Assembly (NCBI RefSeq): GCF_001429295.1
Contig: NZ_LMJL01000008.1
Location: 389,513-453,512, forward strand
DNA length: 64,000 nucleotides
Source of the DNA: Flavobacterium sp. Root935
GTDB lineage: Bacteria > Bacteroidota > Bacteroidia > Flavobacteriales > Flavobacteriaceae
Reading direction: 5' to 3'
Under the pieces are notes generated by a model. That model was not told where the DNA came from. It did no database searches and was given only the letters and a program-made list of their open reading frames with translations. Positions 8,582-18,255 of this stretch are shown here, in pieces; within the stretch, counting starts at the first letter, position 1, and every line of letters begins with the position of its first letter. Position numbers and translations under genes: made by a program.

Positions 8582-8634
8582 GGTTTCAGGTTTCAAGTTT
8601 CAAGTTTCAGGTTTCAGGTTTCAGGTTTCAGGTT
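8582..8634. repeat. Tandem heptamer array (seven units of RGTTTCA)
   Basis: Seven consecutive 7-bp units run from 8582 to 8630 (five GGTTTCA, two AGTTTCA), followed by a partial unit. It lies 6 nt after the stop of the 81-aa gene. Confidence 0.85.
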
Positions 8635-8691
8635 GGAACGTTTAATTTTTAACGCAGAGAACGCAAAGTTTTTTTTATCTAAAGGATGTTT

Positions 8692-8747
8692 AAAACACAG
8701 AGTTCGCAAAGCTTTATCAATACAAAGCTTTGCGAACTCTGTGTTTT
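8692..8747. repeat. 24-bp perfect inverted repeat with 8-nt loop
   Basis: Left arm 8692-8715 and right arm 8724-8747 are exact reverse complements with the core CAGAGTTCGCAAAGC. Related words (ACGCAGAGAACGCAAAG at 8651, and a reverse copy near 8770) lie on both sides, so this is part of a larger repeat family rather than a simple terminator. It occupies the 8576-8960 spacer, which holds no gene. Confidence 0.85.
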
Positions 8748-8884
8748 TGTTTTATTCAGAATCTTATAAAACTCTTTGTGCGCTTTGTGGTTAAAAAACG
8801 ATCAGTACATCACATTTCCATTAACTCTTAACGATTCCGTAAAGAATATTTTTTCGATCAAAACTAAAAAGTTAAAAAAAAGTG

Positions 8885-8892
8885 TACCTTTG
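8885..8892 (+). promoter_or_regulatory. Candidate -7 box TACCTTTG before the J-domain gene
   Basis: Good match to TAnnTTTG, 70 nt upstream of the ATG at 8963. The intervening leader is AT-rich. Confidence 0.5.
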
Positions 8893-8962
8893 CAAAAAAT
8901 TTGTCGATTTGAACTAATTAATATCGATTTCAAACTAATAGACAAGTAGTTACCTTTTATTT

Positions 8963-9403
8963 ATGAAAAAAATAGTTGAATACCGCAAGTTACTAAACGT
9001 AGAAAAAACTGCAGAGTTAAAAGAGTTAAAAACAATTTATCGTAATGCAATGAAAGAAGCGCATCCTGATAAATTTCAAGGAGATGACGCTGGTCTAAAA
9101 GCTGCAGAAGAAAAAAGTAAAACTATCATCGAAGCTTACCACTTTTTAGTAAGCATTCACCCTGATACTATTAAACTTAATTTACCTGAGTACACAGAAA
9201 CAATTTCAACTTGTACAATTACAGATTATAAATTTGTTGAAGGTCGTTTAATCATTGACTTTTCTAACGGAAGCGTTTACGAATACATTAGTGTTCCTAA
9301 AGCAACTTACGTTAAAATGGTAAATGCTGATTCTCCTGGAAGATTTGCAAAAAGACATATCTTAAACTCTTTTACTTGGAGAAAGAAAACAAATCAAGAA
9401 TAG
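8963..9403 (+). CDS. J-domain / KTSC domain fusion protein
   Basis: A 146-residue soluble protein. Residues 1-70 look like a DnaJ J-domain: the diagnostic HPD tripeptide is present (AHPDKF, near 35-40) between two helices. Residues 80-140 form a KTSC domain, with the pattern GSVYEYISVP and a trailing ADSPGRFAKRHI block. J-domains stimulate Hsp70 (DnaK) ATPase. KTSC is named after a lysyl-tRNA synthetase C-terminal extension and has no settled role. It has its own promoter and a strong terminator, so it is monocistronic. No G/F region or zinc domain is present, so it is not a canonical DnaJ. Confidence 0.85.
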   Translation: MKKIVEYRKLLNVEKTAELKELKTIYRNAMKEAHPDKFQGDDAGLKAAEEKSKTIIEAYHFLVSIHPDTIKLNLPEYTETISTCTITDYKFVEGRLIIDFSNGSVYEYISVPKATYVKMVNADSPGRFAKRHILNSFTWRKKTNQE

Positions 9404-9423
9404 TTTTTAAACACTATATTTAC

Positions 9424-9457
9424 AAAAAAGCGCTCTATTAAACGAGCGCTTTTTTTA
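9424..9457 (+). terminator. Rho-independent terminator
   Basis: Stem AGCGCTC / GAGCGCT (9429-9435, 9444-9450) with an 8-nt loop followed by seven T, 26 nt after the J-domain gene. Confidence 0.9.
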
Positions 9458-9622
9458 TGTCAAAAAATTAAAAATTTGATTATTAAGATTTAAAATTAGT
9501 TTCTAGTTAAGAGTTTTAAATCAAATTAAGCCAACAAACACACTGATTCAATGGGTTTTAAGGCTAAAAAAACTATAACAAAATTTTAGGTTACAAAATT
9601 CTGTATGTTTTATAATTTTAGA

Positions 9623-9630
9623 TACTTTTG
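9623..9630 (+). promoter_or_regulatory. Candidate -7 box TACTTTTG
   Basis: Matches TAnnTTTG and lies 35 nt upstream of the TlpA-like lipoprotein start. The -33 region is T-rich without an exact TTTG. Confidence 0.5.
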
Positions 9631-9664
9631 TTGCACAAATCAATTAACTAATTAATTTTTTATA

Positions 9665-10831
9665 ATGAAAAAAATACTTTTTGTACTTACAGCTTCTGCA
9701 GCTATCATTTCTTGCAGCAAAGTTAAAGATGGAGAATACCTTATTACAGGTACAGCTACAGGGATTGAAAACGGGAAAACTATTATTTTACAAGGTGCAG
9801 ATCCTGCTACAAGAATGCCAGTTTCTCTTGATACAGTAAAAGTTGAAAATGGAAAATTTGAAATAAAAGGAAAAGTAACTGAACCAGCTTTCCATACTTT
9901 GATTTTACAAGGAGCTAATGGTCCTATTCCATTGATTCTTGAATCAGGTGAAATTAAAGTTACAATTGATAAAGACAGTATCCAAAAATCTAAAGTTTCT
10001 GGAACTTACAATAATGATGAGTATGTATCTTTCATTGAAGATATTACAAAAACTCAAAAAAGCTTAATTGATTTTCAGAAAAAGAATAATCAAAAAATGC
10101 AGCAAGCACAGCAAGCTCAAGATACAGCAGTTATCAACAGCTTGATGAAACAATACATGGAAATCCAGAAAGAAGTTGGAGAAAACAGCAAAAAGAAATA
10201 TTATACTTATGCTGAAACTCATCCAAAATCATATATCTCAGCTATTCTTATTCAAAATTTATTGAATGATCCAACAGCTGATACTAAAAAATTAGAAAGT
10301 CTTTACAATTCTTTAGATGAGTCTTTGAAAAAGACTACTCCTGGAAAAGAAATCAAAACTAGATTTGGCCAAGCAAAAATGCCATCTGTTGGAGCTACAG
10401 CTGCACCAGTGGGCAGTGCTAAATGAAGAGCAGATTTTTCGGCTCCTAATCCAGAAGGAAAAGTAGTTTCACTGAAACAAAGTTTAGGTAAAGTAACAAT
10501 CGTAGATTTCTGGGCTTCATGGTGTGGACCATGCAGACAAGAAAATCCTAATGTTGTAGCAATGTATAAAAAATTGCACCCAAAAGGATTAAATATTGTT
10601 GGAGTGTCTTTAGATAAAGATGCTGCAAAATGGAAAGAAGCGATTGCAAAAGATGGCTTAACTTGGACACATGTTTCAAACCTAAAATTTTGGGACGAGC
10701 CAATTGCAAAACAATATAATGTTGAATCTATTCCTGCAACTTTTATTCTTGATGCCTCAGGAAAAGTGGTTGCTCAAGACTTAAGAGGTCCAGAATTGGA
10801 AGCAAAAATCGTAGAGCTTTTAGCTAAATAA
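9665..10831 (+). pseudogene. DUF4369-TlpA thiol-disulfide lipoprotein, in-frame TGA
   Basis: A 389-codon frame uninterrupted except for TGA at 10424-10426. The N-terminus is a lipoprotein signal (IISCS, Cys17). A DUF4369 domain covers about residues 20-135, then comes a helical, Gln-rich linker, then a thioredoxin-like TlpA domain with WCGPC about 30 codons after the stop. The family sits on the outer side of a membrane and exchanges thiols and disulfides. The stop lies exactly at the linker between the two domains (GSAK-stop-RADFSAP). Translation would yield only the DUF4369 half, because the second half has no signal peptide of its own. One base (such as GGA or CGA to TGA) explains it. Real nonsense mutation and sequencing error are both possible. 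Confidence 0.85.
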
Positions 10832-10850
10832 TAGCATTTTCAGAATAAAT

Positions 10851-10878
10851 AAAAAATCTCCCTCGTGGAGATTTTTTT
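10851..10878 (+). terminator. Rho-independent terminator
   Basis: Stem AAAAAATCTCC / GGAGATTTTTTT with a 5-nt loop, 20 nt after the TlpA domain stop. The remaining spacer to the tRNA promoter (10879-11225) is AT-rich and shows no gene. Confidence 0.9.
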
Positions 10879-11225
10879 GTTTTATACCCAATATTGAAAA
10901 CTCATTAAAAATAGCAAAAGTTTTAATTAATCAGCCCTTAGAAAACGATCTGCATATTAAATATGTTTGTGTTTTTTTTAAAGTCAACACTAATAAACAA
11001 AACAGAATTTTTGATCAACTTTACTCTTGATTTATGAGGAAAATCAGTAATTATAAATTTAAATCTATGCTGTAAAACATAAAAAAACGGCAATCACACA
11101 TTAAGAATAATCCTATTTTATTGAATAAATAAAAAAAAAGTCCCAATTAAGCTTTTTTTATTTTCTTCACTTCCAATGAATTAAAAAATAACTTTAAAAT
11201 AACTTAAAATTAAGTGCTTTTTTTG

Positions 11226-11256
11226 TTTGCAAATGTAGAAAACGTTGCTATCTTTG
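11226..11256 (+). promoter_or_regulatory. Consensus Bacteroidota promoter of tRNA-Tyr
   Basis: TTTG at 11226-11229 and TATCTTTG at 11249-11256 with a 19-nt spacer, the best -33/-7 pair in the window. The tRNA begins 40 nt downstream. Confidence 0.8.
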
Positions 11257-11296
11257 CAACCGCTTAGAACAACAAAGCGCAACAACACAAAGCTGA

Positions 11297-11380
11297 GGGG
11301 AGATACTCAAGCGGCCAACGAGGGCAGACTGTAAATCTGCTGTGTGAACTTCGCAGGTTCGAATCCTGCTCTCCCCACCA
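11297..11380 (+). tRNA. tRNA-Tyr (GTA)
   Basis: Acceptor arms GGGGAGA and TCTCCCC pair fully. Anticodon GTA is at 11331-11333 in a CTGTAAA loop. A long variable arm is present, as in bacterial tRNA-Tyr; the T-loop is GGTTCGAATCC. The discriminator A at 11377 is followed by an encoded CCA (11378-11380). Confidence 0.97.
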
Positions 11381-11444
11381 AAAGGCCGAAAAGCCGGAAA
11401 ACTGAAAGTTTTCAATCTTTTCAAAAAGCCTTAAAAAATGTCTT

Positions 11445-11479
11445 AAAGCCAGTAAATCCGATGATTTACTGGCTTTTTT
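11445..11479 (+). terminator. Terminator of tRNA-Tyr
   Basis: A perfect 13-bp stem (11445-11457 with 11464-11476, core GCCAGTAAAT) with a 6-nt loop and six T. Confidence 0.92.
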
Positions 11480-11753
11480 GCTTTATGGGCTGTTTTTCAA
11501 TATTTATAAATGCTCACAAAATTAAAGGTGCAGAATCGGGGCACTTTCCGGCGCGCAGAAAAGTGCACCAGAAACAGCTAAAATCCCTTATATTACAGGG
11601 GTTAACGAGATTAACGACTTGATTTGGCAGTGATATTATTCTACATTTATTAACTTAAAAAGTAAGATTATGTTGGAAAGCAGTTTTGGTTTGGGATTCT
11701 TTTTGAAAAGACCCAAAATAGAAAGTAGAGAATGGATTGTGTATTTCAGGATT
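11480..11753. other. Spacer between tRNA-Tyr and IS21 relic
   Basis: No convincing gene. It contains TGCAGAATCGGGGCAC at 11529-11544, closely similar to motifs at 54769 and 63595. An inverted pair GGCACTTT / AAAAGTGC surrounds a GC-rich centre (about 11540-11574). This GC-rich patch stands out from the AT-rich surroundings and may mark an old integration boundary. Confidence 0.4.
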
Positions 11754-12980
11754 TTAGTTATAATAATTTTTTCCTCTGATATTGCCGTGGTCGGGAAGAT
11801 CCTCTGGTCTTCTTCCTTTTCGTTTTCCATAGGTATCTTATCCAGACTATTTTCTAAAATGTTCTGTATGGTTTTAAAATTGTAAATCTTAAAGTCCAGA
11901 GCACGTTTGCAGGAATTTTGCTAATCTTTCTGCAACTACTTTCTTTTCAAAAGACAATATGCCTAAACAGCTCTTATAGGCCTGCTCGGGGTGGTTCCTG
12001 CTTTCTATTATCTGCATAATATATTCTCCTACTGCCGGATCAATGCTGTTGACCCAGCCAATAAACCTTAAAGCATTCCACTGTGCTACAAACTGATGCG
12101 TGCTTGCCATATGCTCGGGATTTGTGGTATAGATGTAAGGCTTTGGATTTCCGATATGGGTGGCTGTACGGTTGTATTTGAAGTATATTTCAAAGTAGAG
12201 TTTGTGTACAGCAGCTTTACTTTTTTCTTTAGATATTGATAGGGTACGCTGTAGTAGTTTTTATCCTGGCTTAACTGAACGTGCCCATTCTACATTACTG
12301 TTGCCAGAGACTGGTATTTAATCTCAAAGCGTTCCAGAGGAAGAGGCTACAGTTCATGTCTTTCATCTTCCATGAATAGTTCAAAACGAGAGTATGGTCT
12401 TCCGGTAAGTTTCTTGTTGTTATGGGCATCGAGCAGATTTCATATTTCCTGGTTCAGGTCTTCTATGCTGAAGTATTTAGAGTCTTTCAGATTTGCATAA
12501 ATTCTTCTGTAAAGTATCTTGACTGCACCCTCGACTAAAGATTTGTCTCAATCACCAGCCTTATGATTCATATGCATCACAGGGTTGACCTTGTTGCTCC
12601 AGTCTTTGAAGCGATTCCTAAATTGAGTTACTCTAAGACCATCGGGATGAGTTTCAATATATTTTTCCCAGATGGTCTGTATGGTGATACCCACCTTTTT
12701 TAATTCCCGTTCCATTTGAGGAAAATAAGCATACAGATCTTCGATTCTTGAGGAAAACAACTTCTGTCGGACCCTGAGAAAAAAGTTCGTCCAATTCGGT
12801 GTCAGTTTTCTTGTTTACGGTTTCCAAGCTTAATCCAAGCACTTCAAATAAATAGATATATTTTTTTACAGTATTTCTGGATAAAGATAAATATCGGCTT
12901 ATAAACAACTTGCTTTTGCTGTTGCAGTGCAACTTAATGACTTTTCTGATTTTGTTCATGTCTAGTTTGTTATTTGCCAT
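11754..12980 (-). pseudogene. istA: Degraded IS21-family transposase (istA)
   Basis: Pieces of one IstA protein are found in order on the minus strand in shifting frames. The N-terminal helix-turn-helix part is at about 12654-12980 (NKIRKVIKLHCNSKSK). A following stretch with YFPQMERELKK and KVNPVMHMNHKAGD is at 12548-12760. The C-terminal part has TTNPEHMASTHQFV and HPEQAYKSCLGILS at 11889-12130. The end PDHGNIRGKNYYN comes before a TAA at 11754-11756. Several frameshifts and stops separate them. IstA is the DDE transposase of IS21 elements; the partner ATPase gene istB, normally just downstream, is missing. The element is dead and truncated at its istB end. Confidence 0.85.
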
Positions 12981-13037
12981 AGTCTGTAGTTTTTATACAG
13001 ATCCATGGTTTAACAACATGAAAAGAAGTAGTGTTTG

Positions 13038-13146
13038 GTGGTCAATTTGAACCGAAACCGGATGCTCAGTTTATTGAAAAGTGGTAGTCAGTTTGATCCG
13101 AAAGTGGTGGTCACTTTATGCTGAAAAAGCGTGGTCAATTTGACCG
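13038..13146. repeat. IS21-type terminal repeats
   Basis: GTGGTCAATTTGA occurs exactly at 13038-13050 and 13131-13143, with diverged copies between (GTGGTAGTCAGTTTGA at 13081, GTGGTGGTCACTTT near 13104). Multiple imperfect repeats at the end next to istA are typical transposase-binding sites of IS21 elements. The region ends where the IS6 relic begins. Confidence 0.7.
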
Positions 13147-13473
13147 TTTTTTCCAAATAACACGATATCCCTTTTACTTTGATATATGTCTCATCCAATC
13201 TCCAACTAGACCCTACTCTGCCTTTTTTCTTATTCATCTTTGCCTAAATCAAAGGTGCAAACTTATAAACCCAGTGCTGGATCGTGGCATGATCCACAAG
13301 CACTCCTCTAATTTTCATTATTTCTTCAACATCACGATAACTAAGTGTAAATCTTAATTTGAAATACACTGCCTGCAGAATGATATATTTTGGATAACAA
13401 TGACCTTTAGTATTCATTTTTTATTAGTTTTGAAAAATCAAAAATAAAACTTAGTCCTAGATTCGACAGAACC
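13147..13473 (-). mobile_element. IS6-family element relic (a), N-terminal end only
   Basis: On the minus strand from ATG 13417 the frame reads MNTKGHCYPKY...RDVEEIMKIRGVLVDHATIQ, an IS6-family transposase N-terminus. It has a stop codon inside (APLI-stop-AKMNKKKG) and is cut at about 13147 by the IS21 end. The outer end 13450-13473 finishes in GACAGAACC, matching the inverted repeat GGTTCTGTCG of copies (b) and (c). Inactive. Confidence 0.85.
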
Positions 13474-13534
13474 AAACTTAGCTTTAGAAGCGAGAGAATT
13501 AAAGAACTCATAGGCTATGAAGTGCTATTTTTTT

Positions 13535-14878
13535 TTATCTTTCAATTAATTTATTCTTATAAATTTTTCCATCCTTTATAATAATTTTAAAATTTGTTTC
13601 AGGATCTTCTATTAGACGAATATTCTCCAAAGGGTTACCATCAATTAGAATTAAGTCCGCATATGCTCCTTCTGTAATCTCTCCTAATTTACCTTCTTGA
13701 TAGGGGCTTCTTTTTCCGCTCATGGCTAATAATTGAGCATTGTCATATGTTGCCATTTTAAGAACTTCAAAAGGCGTATACCATCTTGTCATTTTTGAGA
13801 GCTGTTTTCCTTGTTTCATTGCTAATGATTGGTCAAATAAACAATCCGTACCCCAAGCTGTCTTTATTTTATATTTTTTAGCAAGTTTATAAGCATTATC
13901 TGTTCCCTGAGTCATTTCAAGCTGTTTTTTTCTATTGGCTGATCCAGCAGGAAAAGGAATAGCTTCCTCATCATCTAAAAAAGGCTGAAGACTCCACCAA
14001 ATTCCTTTTTCAGCCATTAATTTAGCAGTTTCTTCATCTGCAAGCTGGCCATGATCAATACATTTTACACCAGATTTAATGGCCGTCATAATAGCTTGAG
14101 GGGTATAAGCGTGAACTGTAACATAGGTTCCCCAATTTTCTGCAGCTCCTACAGCCGCCTTAAATTCAGCTTCCGTATACTGGGTAACATCCAATGGATC
14201 GTAATTGGAAGACACGCCTCCCCCGGCCATTAATTTTAATTGTGTAGCTCCCTGCCTTAATTGTTCACGGCTCCGCATTAATACCTGATCTTCACCATCG
14301 GCTAGTGCAGCCATTCCATTAATTTCCATATAAGATAATTCCCCTAATTTTCTTGGGACATCAGTAGGCATGCCAAAATCTCCATGGCCCCCAGTTTGTG
14401 ATATAAATGCTCCGCTTGCAAAAATTCTGGGACCAACTACTATTCCCTCATCAATAGCTTTATGTAATACCAATGCCCCTCCCCCTAAATCTCTTACGGT
14501 TGTAAAACCTCTTAATAGTTGTTTTTCAGAGCAATTTGCTGCAAATAGCGCTAAAAAGGCAAACTCAGAAGTAAGTGCTTTTGCCTGAGGAATTGATTCC
14601 AGCATGATATGAGAATGTGCATCAATCAAGCCCGGAATTATATATTTTCCCTGCCCGTCAATAATCTGAACTAAACCACTTTTATCTGTTTCAATAAATC
14701 GGGTGGAAATGGTCTTTATTAAATTATTTTCAATAAGAATATTTCCTTTTGATAACTTATTGTCTTTTCCATTGAATATGTAGACATTATTTATCAGGAT
14801 TTTTGAAAGTTGCAGATTACTTTGTGCATTAGCTGAAAACACAAGTATTACGAATAAATTACATAAAATCTTTTTCAT
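13535..14878 (-). CDS. Secreted amidohydrolase (imidazolonepropionase/prolidase-like)
   Basis: 447 residues from the ATG at 14878, chosen because it opens a signal peptide (MKKILCNLFVILVFSANAQ); the frame extends upstream without good reason. It has the metal-dependent hydrolase layout: DAHSH metal site near residue 75, QLKLMAGGG with a Lys that is carbamylated in relatives, VHAYTP and CIDHGQ metal histidines, WGTDCLF catalytic Asp, and the C-terminal composite domain ADLILIDGNPL. Relatives hydrolyse cyclic amides or Xaa-Pro type dipeptides; the substrate here is unknown. It is intact, unlike its neighbours in the IS6-bracketed stretch. Confidence 0.85.
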   Translation of the reverse strand: MKKILCNLFVILVFSANAQSNLQLSKILINNVYIFNGKDNKLSKGNILIENNLIKTISTRFIETDKSGLVQIIDGQGKYIIPGLIDAHSHIMLESIPQAKALTSEFAFLALFAANCSEKQLLRGFTTVRDLGGGALVLHKAIDEGIVVGPRIFASGAFISQTGGHGDFGMPTDVPRKLGELSYMEINGMAALADGEDQVLMRSREQLRQGATQLKLMAGGGVSSNYDPLDVTQYTEAEFKAAVGAAENWGTYVTVHAYTPQAIMTAIKSGVKCIDHGQLADEETAKLMAEKGIWWSLQPFLDDEEAIPFPAGSANRKKQLEMTQGTDNAYKLAKKYKIKTAWGTDCLFDQSLAMKQGKQLSKMTRWYTPFEVLKMATYDNAQLLAMSGKRSPYQEGKLGEITEGAYADLILIDGNPLENIRLIEDPETNFKIIIKDGKIYKNKLIER

Positions 14879-15022
14879 ACATATAATTTTAAAATTTATT
14901 AAATTATGTGTGAATAGGCAAAAACTTAAATTAATTATACTCCTTATAGTAATTACAATCATATATGAAGTAGTATTTAGAATCGGAAAAAAAACTTTAA
15001 TTTAGGATCTTAGATTACTATT

Positions 15023-16731
15023 TTAATTTTTAAAAATAGATTTCCCTTCTTTTATAGTTTCAACTATCTTAATACCTTTAATTTCAGCAGGATTCACTTT
15101 TAATGGATTATGATCCAAAATTACAAAATCAGCAAGTTTTCCTTTTTTAATAGAACCTTTACCATTTTCTTCAAAATACTGATAAGCAGCCCAAATTGTT
15201 ATAGATCTTAAAGCGTCGTAGACACTAATTCTTTCATCGGGTCCAATTATATCACCTGTCCTGCTGATTCTGTTTACTGCTGAATATACAATCATTATAC
15301 TGCTTGGCAGGGCAACCGGAGCATCATGATGTTCTGTAAAAATCATTCCTTTTCGAAGGGCTGTTCCAGCCGGTGAAATTCGGTATGCTCTTTCTTTACC
15401 CAACGTTTCATCTCTGTGCCAATCTCCCCAATAATAGGTATGCATCCCGAAAAAAGAGGGAATAATCCCCAAAGATTTCATTTCATCTAACTGGTCAAAA
15501 CGTACGGTTTGTGCATGTATGGCAACGGAACGCCTGTTTTTTTGCCATATAATTTTGCAGCATGTCTTACTGCTCTAATGTATTGATCGATGGCAGCATC
15601 TCCATTACAGTGTGCTAAGATCTGCCAGTTATTTTTATAGGCTGAATCCACCAGCGCCGCGGCGTCACTTTCTTTTGAAAAGGCTGGATAACCTGCGTAA
15701 GTTTTTAACTGCCCTGGCGGCGGATTAATGTATGGTTTTGTCAGCCATGCTGTTTTGCCTTGCGGAGATCCATCCAGTGAAAGTTTTACTCCTGCAATCC
15801 TGAAATGATTTTTATATTTATTTTGAATGCCATTTTTTTTCAAATAGGTCATTTGGGTCTGGATGTCCGGATAAGCAGCGACGTCAATTACTAATTTATT
15901 ATTATTGGCAAGTTTTAGCCATGTATCACAAACATCTCTTGTCGCCCTGCCTTCCTGTGCTGTAGTAAAACCAAATCTCACATAAGATTTTAAACCCGCT
16001 TCAGCAATTTTTTCATTAGCCTGATGATCCAGTGCAGCCATCATTTTGAAAAGGGGTATAAACATGGCCATTTCCTCCAATACTCCATTAGGTTCTGTAG
16101 TTCCTTCTTTTCTTCTTATTACCCCTCCGGCAGGATTTTCTGATAGTGAATTGTAACCTGCAATTTCTAAAGCCTTATGATTCAAAACAGCCAAATGTCC
16201 TGATTGATGTATAATCATTACTGGTATCTCAGTACTCACTTTATCTAAATCATCGGCTGTAGGAGGTAGTTTCTCTTTCAACTGGGCATCATCATAACCA
16301 GAACCAATTATCCAGCCATATTTACCAATAACATTTTTGTTACTTGACTTCCAATTATTCAATAATGAAATAATTGCATCGATATCATTGCACGCACCAT
16401 CAGGTGCAGGTAGTAAATTAGCTGATAATGCCTGAAAACCAGCATTCCAGAGATGACCATGCGCATCTATGAAACCTGGGAGCATCGTTTTCCCCTTAAT
16501 ATCCTTCATCTCTGTTTTATGCCCCTGAAACTTTTCAATTTGATCGATCGAACCCGCAAAGATTATTTCTCCCTTTTTTACCGCAACTGCTTGAACATAT
16601 TTAGGATGATTTCCCTCCATTGTTAAAATATCTCCACCAAAATAAATGGTATCAGCAGAATCATCCATTTCCTTTTGGCAACTTACTAATATAATAAGCG
16701 ACAACAGTAATAATGCTATTTCATTTTTCAT
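15023..16731 (-). pseudogene. YtcJ-like amidohydrolase lipoprotein, frameshifted
   Basis: Two frames (15487-16731 and 15023-15481) join into one amidohydrolase family 3 (YtcJ-like) protein. It starts with a lipoprotein signal (IILVSCQKE). It shows GFIDAHGH, GWIIGSGYDD and HCNGDAAIDQ in the first part, and GIIPSFFGMHTYYWGDWH plus the ADFVILDHNPL end in the second. The break is at a T-run (about 15537-15543). With one more base the frame would run through VAIHAQTVRFDQLDEMKS, exactly the missing join. It is a homopolymer indel, either real or technical. Relatives hydrolyse amides of unknown nature on the cell surface or periplasm. Confidence 0.88.
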
Positions 16732-16873
16732 TTTGAAAAGGTTTAAGAAGTAACTAGTTTTACAGTTAAATATTACAATAAGATATAGAAGCGATTAAGA
16801 AACTAATTCTAACTTAATCACTTTATTAAAACTTTAATTTTCAATTGCCTGCTTGAAATACTTTTTATTGCAA

Positions 16874-17839
16874 TTAAAATTTAGGCAACAAAACTTTATC
16901 CAGCACATGAATTATTCCATCTGAACATTGCACATCTGTCGCAACTATATTGCTTATTCTACCGCTGGCATCTGTAATTTTTGGGCCTCCAGTTAATCCA
17001 ATTGTAAAGTTTTGTCCAGCAACCTATCCATTTGTTAGAGATGATGATTGAACATTTGCTCCAGCAACTACATGATATTTTAAAGTTGTTTCAAGAACAT
17101 TAGCTGGAATAGCAGTAAGTCCTGAAAATCCAGTTTCTGTTAAAAAACTCGAAAAAGCTGTATTTGTAGGAGCAAAAACAGTAAATGGTGAGCTGGCTGT
17201 TCCTGATAATATTCCTGCAAAACCCGATGCAGGATTATAGGTCAACGAAGCTACGAGAGTTGTAAAGTTCTCATTGGCAATAGCATGATTCACAATAGTA
17301 GGAAGCCCAATAACTCCGTCAACTACATGAATAACTCCATTCGAAGCTTCAATGTCCGCAGTTGTTACTGTACCACCCCCATTTGTTTTCCCTCCATTAA
17401 TATCAACAGTTGATCCCTTTTCGATATACATGCTAATAGTGTTTGAAGTTGACGCACCTCCTTTTGCTAACGTTTTAACATAACCCGTTGCAATTTCGGT
17501 CGATTTGACTTTTACACTTAAAACATGATTAAGTAATATTTCCTTTTAAGCAGCTACAGGAACTGCATCAAGATTGGCATAACCTTTAGCAGACAAAAAA
17601 GCACTAAAAGCAGTATTAGTTGGCGCAAAAACGGTATAGGAACCGGAAGAGTTCAAGGTTGCGGTTAGACCTGCTTTTTCCAAAGCAGCAACCAATGAGC
17701 TAAGATTAGGATTTGCTTTAGCAATAGAGACGATTGTTTGAGGTTGCTCAGATGAGTCATCATCATCATTATTACATGAAATACTCAGTAAAGCAATTAA
17801 CGCAAAAAAAGCAATTAATTTAAATTTGATTGTTTTCAT
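16874..17839 (-). pseudogene. Two-domain fasciclin (FAS1) lipoprotein with two nonsense codons
   Basis: From the ATG at 17839 a single frame of 322 codons encodes a lipoprotein signal (LLSISC) followed by the acidic surface-export tag NNDDDD, then two FAS1 domains. The hallmark YTVFAPTNTAFSAFL and FTVFAPTNTAFSSFL blocks are visible, and the end is HVLDKVLLPKF. Two stops lie in frame: TAA after VPVAA, where Leu is expected, and TAG after SSLTNG. No frameshift is needed. FAS1 lipoproteins are surface adhesins in this group. Two independent stops make real decay more likely than error. Confidence 0.85.
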
Positions 17840-17955
17840 AAATATTTTTTTTTCACACAACTAAGATAAGAAATTTTGTTTAACAAAACATAAAAAAACT
17901 TAAACAAAATTATTGATTTGATATCTCAACAATCTCATATACTACTAATTATTAT

Positions 17956-18255
17956 GGTTCTGTCGCATCTATCAGAATCAAATATAAGTCGATTCAAAAC
18001 TTTTAAAACCTAACCCGTTTTGTCTTCGCCATCTTATAAATCGATGGTCCTGTTCTACAATATTGTTGAGATATTTACACTGCCGGATTTTAATCTTTGA
18101 GAATGAACGTTTGTTATAAACTTTGATCGCTGCGATATATGTCTCATCCAATCTCCAACTAGACCCTACTTTGCCTTTTTTCCTATTCATCTTTGCCTCA
18201 AGCAAAGGTGCAAACTTATAAACCCAGCGCTGGATCGTGGCATGATCCACAAGCA
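17956..18255 (-). mobile_element. IS6-family element relic (b), internally deleted
   Basis: Begins with GGTTCTGTCGCATCT (17956-17970). The transposase frame has DETYI joined directly to AAIKVYN, so about 60 codons of the catalytic core are missing, and the C-terminus after FKSFES is also lost. The N-terminus is cut at the point where copy (c) starts. Only about 300 bp remain. Confidence 0.8.

Noticed and set aside
8582..8634. CRISPR array
   Set aside because: Units are 7 bp, contiguous and without spacers; no cas genes nearby.
10424..10426. Selenocysteine or reassigned TGA
   Set aside because: The position is a linker with no Cys-type function and no stem-loop typical of a SECIS was found; other genes use TGA as a normal stop.
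11344..11622. Plus-strand 92-codon frame overlapping tRNA-Tyr
   Set aside because: It starts inside the tRNA and runs through its terminator; no protein-like features.
13118..13357. 79-codon plus-strand gene near 13.2 kb
   Set aside because: It is the antisense of the IS6 transposase relic.
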